A DNA stretch of 7,209 nt, from positions 1-7,209 of the forward strand of contig JAQGMQ010000542.1 of NCBI GenBank assembly GCA_028292305.1, read 5' to 3'. Positions 1 to 6,836 of the stretch are shown here, one piece after another (positions within the stretch are counted from its first letter, which is position 1; each line of letters starts with the position of its first letter). The notes under the pieces are model-generated. The model was not told the origin of the DNA and did not search any database. It saw only the letters and a list, made by a program, of their open reading frames with translations. Both the position numbers and the translations under genes were made by a program. The stretch is from Rhodoferax sp. (lineage in GTDB: Bacteria; Pseudomonadota; Gammaproteobacteria; Burkholderiales; Burkholderiaceae_C).

Positions 1-1
1 C

Positions 2-526
2 TACCTCGACATCAAGATGGTGCCCGAGCGGCACAACAACGTGAAGGTGCTGCTGCTGATGGACGTGGGCGGCACCATGGACGACCACATCGCGCGGGTC
101 GAAGAGCTGTTCTCGGCCACCAAGACCGAGTTCAAGCACCTCGAGTTCTACTACTTCCACAACTGCGTCTACGACTTCATGTGGAAGAACAACCGGCGCC
201 GCTTCAGCGAAAAATTCGCCACCTGGGACATCATCCGCAAGTACAACAAAGACTACAAGCTGATCTTCGTCGGCGACGCGACCATGAGCCCCTACGAGAT
301 CCTGCAGCCTGGCGGCAGTGTGGAATACAACAACGAGGAACCGGGCGCCGAATGGCTGCAGCGGCTGACCCACGCCTTCCCCAAGTTCGCCTGGATCAAC
401 CCCGAGCCGCAAGGGGTATGGCAGTACCGGCAAAGCATTGGCGTGGTACAGCAGCTGATGAGCCAGCGCATGTACCCTTTGACACTCAAGGGACTCGAAG
501 AGGCGATGCGTCTGCTGTCAAAATAG
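2..526 (+). CDS. VWA domain protein, CoxE-like (3' part, 5' end outside window)
   Basis: The reading frame is open from the window edge (codon at base 2) to a TAG at 524-526, so only the last 174 residues are seen and the true start lies upstream. A hydrophobic strand ending in MDVGGTMDD (bases 59-85) matches the first metal-binding (MIDAS) loop of a VWA domain. The canonical DxSxS is replaced by D-V-G-G-T, so two serine positions are Gly and Thr. A later strand, LIFVGDATMSPYEI (bases 262-303), fits the third MIDAS loop with its Asp. The end, MYPLTLKGLEEAMRLL, is a helix typical of this family. Proteins of this class (COG3825/CoxE-like) are cytoplasmic and often sit next to a MoxR-type AAA+ ATPase, with which they are thought to act in protein or cofactor maturation; that partner would lie upstream and is inferred. 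The gene stops 4 bases before the first possible tamA start. Family is fairly sure, function is not. Confidence 0.82.
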   Translation, partial: YLDIKMVPERHNNVKVLLLMDVGGTMDDHIARVEELFSATKTEFKHLEFYYFHNCVYDFMWKNNRRRFSEKFATWDIIRKYNKDYKLIFVGDATMSPYEILQPGGSVEYNNEEPGAEWLQRLTHAFPKFAWINPEPQGVWQYRQSIGVVQQLMSQRMYPLTLKGLEEAMRLLSK

Positions 527-530
527 GTCG

Positions 531-2540
531 ATGCCCAGCTTGATGCGGACGGCGGCGAGTAAGCCGCGTTTTTTGACCCTCTCTTTACCGGACGCCACCC
601 GCCTGCCGAACGCGAACTCCCCTTTTTTATCCGCACCTGCTGACTTACGCCGCTCCCGCTTCATCGCCGCATGGTGCCTGGTGATGTGTGCCGCATTGAC
701 CGCGTGTGCCACCAAGCCGGCCGACCCCGACGCCTCCGAACGCCGCCAGCGCGCCGAAGCCGCTGCGCCGCCGGCTTTCACACTCAAGGTCGAGGCGCCC
801 GACGAGATCCGCGAGCTGCTCGAAAAGCACCTGGACCTGCAGCGTTACCGCGCCGTGCCCGACCTGAACGAGGCCGAGCTGGCGCGCCTGCTGGTCACGG
901 CCGACGCCAACGCCCGCGAGCTGATCGGCACGCTGGGTTATTTCTCACCCGAGATCCGCATCGAACGCGACAGCGTCGACGCCGCCACCGCGCCGCTGCC
1001 GGCCGTGGCCGCGTCATCGGCCGCGCCGGTGATCGCCAGCGTGCCGCAGATCCGCATGGTCGTGGTGCCCGGCGAACCTACCCGTGTCGCCAGTGTGCAA
1101 CTGGATGTGACCGGCGACATGGCCAGCAACCCCGCCCCCGACGTGATCGCGCAACGCGACGCGCTCCAGAAAGACTGGAGCCTGGCCGCCGGCCGCCGCT
1201 TCACCCAGGCCGACTGGAGCGACGCCAAAACCGGCGCGTTGCGTGCGCTGACGGCCCGGCGCTACCTGGCCGGCCGCGTGGCGGGCAGCCGTGCCGACAT
1301 CGACCCCGACAAACGCGAGGCCGCACTCGGCGTCACGCTCGACTCGGGCCCGGTGTACCTGCTGGGGCCGCTCGAGATCACCGGGCTGTCGCACTACAGC
1401 CCGGCGCTGGTCGAACGTTTCGCGCGGCTCCAACCGGGCGCGGTGTACGACCGCGACGAGCTGCTGCGGGCACAACAGCGCTTGTCGGACAGCGGCTTTT
1501 TCGATTCGGCCTTCTTGCTGGTCGACCCCGAAGCCGACCCCAAAGCCGCGCCGGTGCAGACCCAGCTGCGCGAGGCCAAGCTGCAGAAGCTGGTGCTCGG
1601 CGTGGGCCTGACCACCGACAGCGGCCCGCGGTTTTCGGCCGAACACACGCACAACCTGGTGCCGCTGATCGGCTGGCGCGCGGTGTCCAAGTTCCAGGTC
1701 GACCAGAAGAACCAGTACATCGGTACCGAGCTCATGTCGCAGCCCGACAGCAGCTATTGGCGCTGGGTGGTCGGCGGCAAGCTGCAGCGTGAAAAAGACG
1801 ACCCGCTCACCACCACCAGCCAGCAGATCCGCCTGGGCCGGCTGCAGACCAGCGACCGGCTGGACCGCAGCGTCTATGTGCAATACGACCGTGCGCTGGT
1901 GCGCGGCGGCGACGCCACGGTGGACACCGGATCGAACGACGCCATCAGCCTGGCCTGGGCCTGGACGCAACGCAACTTCGACAACGTGCTCTACCCCACA
2001 CGCGGCTGGGGTCTGGGCGTGGAACTCGGCCCGGGGCTCACGCTCGGCACCCAGCGCAAGCCCTTCCTGCGCGGGCTGGTGCGGCTGCAAAGCTACGTGC
2101 CGCTCGACGCACTGAGCCAGCGCGCGGGCCGCCTGTCGTTGCGCGGCCAGGCCGGCGCGGTGGTGGCCAATGCCGAGGCACCGATCCCCGCCACGCAGCT
2201 GTTCCTGACCGGCGGCGACACCACGGTGCGCGGCTACACCTACCGCAGCATCGGCGTCGAGACCAGCACCGGCATCGTGCAGGCCGGGCGCTACCTGGCG
2301 GCGGGCAGCGTCGAATGGCAGCGGCCCATCTACAAGGACGGCCGGCCCACCGACTGGGAAAGCGCGGTGTTCGTCGACAGCGGTGCGGTGTCCGACCAGG
2401 TCGGCAAGCTGAGCCCGTCGACCGGCGTGGGCGTGGGCGCGCGCTGGAAGAGCCCGATCGGCCCGTTCCAGGCCGACGTGGCCTACGGCATCGAGGCCAA
2501 GGCCATCCGGTTGCACATCGCGGTGGGGTTCACGTTTTGA
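531..2540 (+). CDS. tamA: TamA, outer membrane translocation and assembly module subunit (Omp85 family)
   Basis: TamA is the outer-membrane half of the TamA-TamB complex, which helps insert some outer-membrane proteins such as autotransporters. From the first ATG the product is 669 residues, against 577 in E. coli. A basic-hydrophobic segment (about 40-59, starting RRSR) ends in LTAC, a lipobox-like signal peptide end. POTRA-like regions follow at roughly 83-150 (with LGYFSPEI, like the LGYYQP of E. coli TamA), 172-275 and 276-355. The rest is a beta-barrel, containing NVLYPTRGW and the family loop-6 motif VRGY (566-569) within GGDTTVRGY. The last residue is Phe in VGFTF, a classic C-terminal barrel signal. 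The start is uncertain. ATG 531 has no well-spaced ribosome site; ATG 543 and TTG 573 are in frame; GTG 669 would remove the signal peptide. The first 39 codons hold three TTA codons, otherwise absent here. The next gene, tamB, overlaps by 4 bases. Confidence 0.93.
   Translation: MPSLMRTAASKPRFLTLSLPDATRLPNANSPFLSAPADLRRSRFIAAWCLVMCAALTACATKPADPDASERRQRAEAAAPPAFTLKVEAPDEIRELLEKHLDLQRYRAVPDLNEAELARLLVTADANARELIGTLGYFSPEIRIERDSVDAATAPLPAVAASSAAPVIASVPQIRMVVVPGEPTRVASVQLDVTGDMASNPAPDVIAQRDALQKDWSLAAGRRFTQADWSDAKTGALRALTARRYLAGRVAGSRADIDPDKREAALGVTLDSGPVYLLGPLEITGLSHYSPALVERFARLQPGAVYDRDELLRAQQRLSDSGFFDSAFLLVDPEADPKAAPVQTQLREAKLQKLVLGVGLTTDSGPRFSAEHTHNLVPLIGWRAVSKFQVDQKNQYIGTELMSQPDSSYWRWVVGGKLQREKDDPLTTTSQQIRLGRLQTSDRLDRSVYVQYDRALVRGGDATVDTGSNDAISLAWAWTQRNFDNVLYPTRGWGLGVELGPGLTLGTQRKPFLRGLVRLQSYVPLDALSQRAGRLSLRGQAGAVVANAEAPIPATQLFLTGGDTTVRGYTYRSIGVETSTGIVQAGRYLAAGSVEWQRPIYKDGRPTDWESAVFVDSGAVSDQVGKLSPSTGVGVGARWKSPIGPFQADVAYGIEAKAIRLHIAVGFTF
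552..574 (+). terminator. Terminator-like hairpin with T6 tract at the 5' end of the tamA frame
   Basis: A perfect 5-bp GC stem GCGGC (552-556) / GCCGC (563-567) with a 6-base loop is followed, after one G, by six T (569-574). This is the layout of a Rho-independent terminator, placed 26 bases after the stop of the VWA gene. The stem is short, and the element lies inside the longest tamA reading frame, so it may instead be chance, an attenuator, or a sign that tamA really starts later. Confidence 0.35.
2522..2528 (+). promoter_or_regulatory. Ribosome binding site supporting the TTG start of tamB
   Basis: GGTGGGG lies 8 bases upstream of TTG 2537, inside the last codons of tamA. It is a purine-rich Shine-Dalgarno-like stretch at the right distance, and it decides the tamB start. 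No ATG or GTG in the tamB frame nearby gives a protein beginning just before the basic residues and membrane helix. Confidence 0.55.
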
Positions 2541-5500
2541 AGCTGCCCGCATTGCGACGTCGCCACTGGCTGCTGGGCGGCCTGGCCGCGCTGGTGCTGC
2601 TGATCGCGGCCGGTGGCGCCGGCCTGTGGTGGTGGACGGGCAGCGACACCTCGCTGGCCACGGTGTTGCGTTTTGCGGGCCAACGCTTGCCCGGTGGCCA
2701 GTCGATCGAGGCCGAAGGCGTGAGCGGTTCGCTGCGCCGCGGCGGCCACATCGCCCGGCTGCAGTGGCAGCAGGACGGGCTGACAGTCGAAGCCACCGAG
2801 CTCACGCTCAGCTGGCAGGCGCTGGCCCTGATCGACCGCTGGCTCAAGCTCGACCAGGTGCACGCCGCCACGCTGCGCATCAGCGACCACCGCCCGCCCA
2901 AAGCCGATGCAGCGCCCGCCACGCCGCCCGAGTCGCTGGGCCTGCCGGTGCAGGTGGAAGTGAACGAACTGCGCATCGACCGCATCGACTGGGAAGGGCC
3001 GCCCGTGCTGACCGCACGCAACCTGCAGGCGCGTTATGGTTTCGACGGCACGCGGCACCAGTTGACGCTGGCCAACCTCGAAGTGGCCGAGGGCCGTTAC
3101 CAGGGCGACGCCGTGTTGACGGCGCAGGCCCCGCTCACACTGGACGCCAACCTGCGCGCCACCTTGCGCACCGCTGTGCCAGGCAGCGGCCAGCCGGTGT
3201 CGCTGAACGCGCGTGCCGCGCTGCACGGCCCGCTGACGCAGCTGGCGCTGACGGCGCAACTCGCTTCCGAGGCGCCGCCGGCCGTCAAGACCGCCCCATC
3301 CACGGCCTTGCCCAAGGCCAACCTGTCGGCGCGCATCGAACCCTGGTCGGCCCTGCCGGTGCCACAGGCCGACGCCGAATTCAGCCAGCTCGACCTGGCC
3401 GCGTTCTGGCCCGAAGCGCCGCGCACCCGGCTCAACGGCAACCTGCAGGCCGAGCCCGGCGCGGGCCCGGCGGTGCAGGCCTGGCGCTTCAGCGCCGACA
3501 TCACCAACCAGTTGCCCGGTCCGTGGGACCAGCAGCGCCTGCCGCTGTCGCGGGTGCGCGGCCGGGGCGACTGGCAGGCCGGCGTGGCCCGGCTCAGCGA
3601 ACTCGTCGTGCATGTGGCCGACACGGCCAGCCACCCGCAAGGCGAGATCGTCGGCCAGGGCAGCTTCTCCAGCGGTACGACGGACTGGAACACCCTGCTG
3701 ACGCTGCGCGGCATCAACCCTGCGGCCCTGCACGGCAAGCTGGCTGCGGCGCGGCTCAATGGCGACATCAAGGCCGAGAGCCGCAGCGTCGATGGCGTGG
3801 CCGGCATCGACTTTAACGCCGCGCTCAAAGCCGTCGGCAATGGCGTGGCCGCCGTCGCCGGCCTGCGCATCGACCAGGCCAGCGCGCGGGGCCGTTGGGC
3901 CAAACAGGTGCTGCGCCTCGACGCGCTGCAAGTGAACGCACAGAACGCCGAGCTGGTGGCCAGTGGCCAGGCCGACGTCGCACGCAGCGCAGGCAGCGGC
4001 AAGCTGTCGCTGAAAGCCCCCGGCCTGCAGTTGCAGGCCGACGGCGCGCTGGGGCCGCAACAAGGCGCGGGCAAGCTCGACCTGACGCTGGCCGACGCCG
4101 GCCCGGCGCTGCGCTGGCTGCAGCAGTTGCCCGGCATGCCGGCCGCGTTGCAAGGCTTGTCGCTGGCCGGCAAGGCCGACCTCACGGGTCGCTGGAACGG
4201 CGGCTGGCGCGACCCGGCGCTGGACGCCAGACTGCAAACCGCCGCGCTCGAGGTGCGTCTGCCAGCCCCACCGGGCGGCGAGCCCGTCACCGCCATCAAG
4301 TTCGACAACAGCCAAGCCACACTCACCGGTCGCCTCAGCGCCGCACGCCTGCAGGTGCAGGCCAACGCGGCCACGCCGCAGCAAAAGATCGCATTGCGCG
4401 CCGATGCCAGCGGCGGCAAGACCCCGCAGGGTTGGCAGGGCACGCTGGCCAGCCTCAACCTGCATTTCGAAGAGCCGCTGAAGCGGCCCGGCGCGTGGCA
4501 GGTCGCGATCCCCAAGCCGGTCACCGCCCAATGGACCGCCGGCCGCTGGGACGTGGGCGCCGGCGAAGCCGCCGTGAGCGCACCCGAGAGCGTGGCCGGC
4601 AACAGTGCGCGCAAGGTGCAAGTGGTGTGGCAGGCGTTGCGCGGCGGCCCAGGCCAGCTGCGCAGCGCCGGCCGGCTCGAAGGTCTGCCGCTGGCCTGGG
4701 TGGAAGCCTTGGCCGGCACCCGGCTGGTGGACGCCGGCGTCAGCAGCGACCTGGTCTTCGACGGCGATTGGGACATCGCCCTGGCCGACCAGCTGCGCGT
4801 GCGCGCCAACCTGCAGCGCAAGAGCGGCGACATCACCTTGCTCGGCGACGACGCCGTGGTGACCAACGCGGCCGCGGCCAAACCCGTACCCGGCAGCCGC
4901 ATCAGCGCCGGTGTCCGCGAAGCCCGCCTGAGCCTCAGCAGCGACGGCCCCGCGGTCGTCGCCAGCCTGCGTTGGGACAGCGCCCAGGCCGGCCAGGCCG
5001 AGGCGCAGATCAGCACGCGCCTGACCCAATCCGGCGGCCAATGGTCGTGGCCGGCCGATGCGCCGCTCGCCGGCACGCTGCAGGCCAAGCTGCCGCGCAT
5101 CAGCACCTGGTCGGTGCTGGCGCCGCCGGGCTGGCGCGTGGGCGGCATGCTCGAGGCGCAAGCCACGCTGGGCGGCACACGCGCCGCGCCCGAACTCAAT
5201 GGCACGCTGCAGGCGCGCGAACTGGCGCTGCGTTCGGTGGTCGACGGCATTGCGCTGTCCGATGGCACGCTGATGGCGCGGCTGCAGGGCAACCGCATGC
5301 GCATCGAGTCGTTCACGCTCAAGGGCGCGGGTGGCGGCAGCGTCACCGCGCAGGGCGAAGTCGCCTGGCAGAACGGCAAGCCGTCCATGACCATCGACGC
5401 GGTGGCGCAGCAACTGCGTGTGACCACCCAGCCCGACCGCCGCGTCACGGTATCGGGCAACCTGAAGGCGCGGCTGGCCGACACCCAGCTCAACCTGGAC

Positions 5501-6346
5501 GGCAACCTCAAGGTCGACCAGGCCCGCATCCTGCTGCCCGAAGAAAGCGCGCCCAAGCTCGGCGACGACGTGTTCGTGCGCCAGCCCGTGCCCGCCATAC
5601 CGGCCGGTCCGCAGGCCCCGGCAGCGCGGCAGATCAAGGCCGAACTCAACATCCAGCTCGACCTGGGCAACGACTTCCACCTCTCCGGCCTGGGCATCGA
5701 CACCCGCCTGGCCGGCAAGCTGCAGCTCACCGGCGACGGCAAGACACCGCGCCTGCTGGGCACCATCAACACCGTGAACGGCGAATACCGCGCCTACGGC
5801 CAATGGCTCACCATCGAGACCGGCATCCTGCGGTTCACCGGCGCCTACGACAACCCCGCGCTCGACGTGCTCGCCATCCGCCCCAACCTGACCCAGCGCG
5901 TCGGCGTGCAGATCACCGGCACCGCGCTCGCACCCAACGTGCGGCTCTACGCCTCGCCCGACCTGGCCGACAGCGAAAAATTGGCCTGGCTGCTGCTCGG
6001 CCGCTCATCGGCCGCCGGCGGCGCCGAAGCCGCCATGCTGCAACAGGCGGCGGTGGCGCTGATCGGTGGCAGCAAGAGCGGCGGCGGCATTGCCAGCCGC
6101 TTCGGCCTGGACGAACTCTCGCTCGGTGGCAGCGCCACCAGCGACGGCACCAGCACCAGCAAGACCAGCGCCGTCACGCTGGGCAAACGCCTGTCGCGCA
6201 ACTTCTACGTGGCCTACGAGGCCAGCCTGTCGGGCGCCATGGGCACGCTGTTCGTGTTCTACGACCTGTCGCAACGCTTCACTCTGCGCGCCCAAAGCGG
6301 CAAGGAAAGCGCGGTCGATCTGATCTTCACGCTGCGTTATGACTAG
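2537..6346 (+). CDS. tamB: TamB, inner-membrane-anchored translocation and assembly module protein
   Basis: TamB is the large periplasm-spanning partner of TamA; AsmA-like/TamB proteins form long beta-taco grooves thought to carry lipids or help outer-membrane protein assembly. With the TTG start at 2537 the product is 1269 residues, close to the 1259 of E. coli TamB. The N-terminus has basic residues (RRRH, 7-10) and one membrane helix (about 11-33), a signal anchor with the rest in the periplasm. The middle is long, low in charged clusters and rich in alternating LxLxA and NLQA beta-strands. About the last 350 residues fit the DUF490/TamB C-terminal domain, with the signature order VTLGKRLSRNFYVAYE, GTLFVFYDLSQRFTLRA, then SGKESAVDLIFTLRYD at the end. 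A Gly/Ser/Thr-rich linker lies near 1194-1210. The frame is open further upstream to 2315, but that part is Arg/Gly-rich and overlaps tamA, so it is a shadow. The TTGA overlap with the tamA stop suggests translational coupling. Confidence 0.94.
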   Translation: MKLPALRRRHWLLGGLAALVLLIAAGGAGLWWWTGSDTSLATVLRFAGQRLPGGQSIEAEGVSGSLRRGGHIARLQWQQDGLTVEATELTLSWQALALIDRWLKLDQVHAATLRISDHRPPKADAAPATPPESLGLPVQVEVNELRIDRIDWEGPPVLTARNLQARYGFDGTRHQLTLANLEVAEGRYQGDAVLTAQAPLTLDANLRATLRTAVPGSGQPVSLNARAALHGPLTQLALTAQLASEAPPAVKTAPSTALPKANLSARIEPWSALPVPQADAEFSQLDLAAFWPEAPRTRLNGNLQAEPGAGPAVQAWRFSADITNQLPGPWDQQRLPLSRVRGRGDWQAGVARLSELVVHVADTASHPQGEIVGQGSFSSGTTDWNTLLTLRGINPAALHGKLAAARLNGDIKAESRSVDGVAGIDFNAALKAVGNGVAAVAGLRIDQASARGRWAKQVLRLDALQVNAQNAELVASGQADVARSAGSGKLSLKAPGLQLQADGALGPQQGAGKLDLTLADAGPALRWLQQLPGMPAALQGLSLAGKADLTGRWNGGWRDPALDARLQTAALEVRLPAPPGGEPVTAIKFDNSQATLTGRLSAARLQVQANAATPQQKIALRADASGGKTPQGWQGTLASLNLHFEEPLKRPGAWQVAIPKPVTAQWTAGRWDVGAGEAAVSAPESVAGNSARKVQVVWQALRGGPGQLRSAGRLEGLPLAWVEALAGTRLVDAGVSSDLVFDGDWDIALADQLRVRANLQRKSGDITLLGDDAVVTNAAAAKPVPGSRISAGVREARLSLSSDGPAVVASLRWDSAQAGQAEAQISTRLTQSGGQWSWPADAPLAGTLQAKLPRISTWSVLAPPGWRVGGMLEAQATLGGTRAAPELNGTLQARELALRSVVDGIALSDGTLMARLQGNRMRIESFTLKGAGGGSVTAQGEVAWQNGKPSMTIDAVAQQLRVTTQPDRRVTVSGNLKARLADTQLNLDGNLKVDQARILLPEESAPKLGDDVFVRQPVPAIPAGPQAPAARQIKAELNIQLDLGNDFHLSGLGIDTRLAGKLQLTGDGKTPRLLGTINTVNGEYRAYGQWLTIETGILRFTGAYDNPALDVLAIRPNLTQRVGVQITGTALAPNVRLYASPDLADSEKLAWLLLGRSSAAGGAEAAMLQQAAVALIGGSKSGGGIASRFGLDELSLGGSATSDGTSTSKTSAVTLGKRLSRNFYVAYEASLSGAMGTLFVFYDLSQRFTLRAQSGKESAVDLIFTLRYD

Positions 6347-6385
6347 CCGGGGCGGTGACCCTCGGAAACCCGCCTGCGGGGGCAA

Positions 6386-6391
6386 TACAAT
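6386..6391 (+). promoter_or_regulatory. Probable -10 element of the tRNA-Arg promoter
   Basis: TACAAT differs from the sigma-70 consensus TATAAT at one base and ends 9 bases before the tRNA 5' end. The bases in between, CCCGCGTCT, are GC-rich, as in the discriminators of stringently controlled stable-RNA promoters. I found no good -35 box at 16-18 bases upstream; GTGACC at 6355-6360 is too far away. The tRNA may also be reached by transcription from tamB. Confidence 0.45.
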
Positions 6392-6400
6392 CCCGCGTCT

Positions 6401-6475
6401 CCCTTCGTAGTTCAATGGATAGAACGAGTGCCTCCTAAGTGCTAGATACAGGTTCGATTCCTGTCGAGGGGACCA
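6401..6475 (+). tRNA. tRNA-Arg, anticodon CCT (CCU), reading AGG
   Basis: The sequence folds into a full cloverleaf. The acceptor stem pairs CCCTTCG (6401-6407) with CGAGGGG (6465-6471), seven pairs including one U-G. The D stem is GTTC/GAAC with loop AATGGATA. The anticodon stem AGTGC/GTGCT has two U-G or G-U pairs. The anticodon loop is CTCCTAA with anticodon CCT at 6434-6436. The T stem is ACAGG/CCTGT with loop TTCGATT. The discriminator base is A and CCA is encoded at 6473-6475. The gene is intact and isolated, 54 bases after tamB. tRNA-Arg genes are frequent integration sites for genomic islands and prophages, and the DNA changes composition right after this 3' end. Confidence 0.96.
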
Positions 6476-6836
6476 GTAAGCTGTTGATTTAAAAGAATTT
6501 TGGTTTCGACCGGGACGAAACTGTGACAGCCGCTATTTTTGCCGCTCGGCGCACCTGAGCGGATGGCGTACTAATGAGCTGACACTTGCAAGACCGCTAG
6601 GCCTGAAGCCTCTTACCAACTCACGCCGAAGGCTCTTCTGACGAACCTCGATTCGCGTAGGTCGGCCTGCAGGTTGCATCGGGTGAGTTCCGCGGGTGAC
6701 TAGCCACCGTCCAGCCAACTGCTTCAACTTCGATGGATTTGTTACTTGGTCGGCATACCGTGGCATCCGCCGGGGCCGCAAAGGCAAGAAGCACGCTGGC
6801 CGAGAAATTGCTTACTCGCCATGCCTACAAACACCC
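6476..6836 (+). other. 361-base region without a recognisable gene, structured, possibly island edge
   Basis: No convincing coding frame is present on either strand. The longest, a minus-strand frame at 6533-6787 (84 codons, TTG start), is Arg-rich and resembles nothing I know. GC is about 56% by hand count, between tamB and the following gene. The first 30 bases are AT-rich. Several short inverted repeats can be seen: GTTTCG/CGAAAC (6503-6508 with 6516-6521), enclosed by GCTGT/ACAGC (6480-6484 with 6526-6530) and followed by CTATTTTT (6533-6540); and CCGCTC/GAGCGG (6542-6547 with 6557-6562, 9-base loop). A CCTGCAGG palindrome lies at 6666-6673. The first structure could end tRNA transcription, but its T-run is 10 or more bases away from the stem. 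The rest could be a non-coding RNA, a promoter region for the acyltransferase, or decayed mobile DNA; I cannot decide. Confidence 0.4.

Noticed and set aside
2315..2536. N-terminal extension of the tamB frame upstream of TTG 2537
   Set aside because: It overlaps the tamA barrel, is Arg/Gly-rich, and would place the membrane anchor about 85 residues inside the protein.
2483..5803. Very long open frames antisense to tamB (about 1100 and 890 codons) and an 815-codon frame in a second + frame
   Set aside because: These are expected shadows in high-GC DNA. Their products are Arg/Ala/Gln/His-rich or Ser/Ala/Arg-rich with no domain order, while the tamB frame carries clear family motifs to its end.
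6368..6382. CCCG/CGGG hairpin between tamB and the tRNA as a terminator
   Set aside because: The stem is only 4 bp and is followed by GGC and the tRNA -10 region, with no T-run.
6501..6520. A TTTGGTTTCGAC-like stretch resembling the 5' end of tmRNA
   Set aside because: The neighbouring acceptor-stem sequence does not fit, no tag reading frame such as AND...ALAA follows, and no tRNA-like 3' end (T arm plus CCA) is found downstream. The upstream CCA belongs to a complete tRNA-Arg, so a permuted two-piece tmRNA does not fit either.
6638..6666. CTGACGA followed by an ACCT/AGGT stem, like a hammerhead ribozyme core
   Set aside because: The required GAAA after the second stem is absent, and no flanking stems form a hammerhead fold.
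6533..6787. Minus-strand 84-codon open frame in the intergenic region
   Set aside because: TTG start, no ribosome site, Arg-rich and without any recognisable motif; it looks like a chance frame.
6696..6836. In-frame GTG extension of the acyltransferase
   Set aside because: The frame is open back to the TGA at 6684, but the added 47 residues are basic and unlike family N-termini, and GTG 6696 has no ribosome site.
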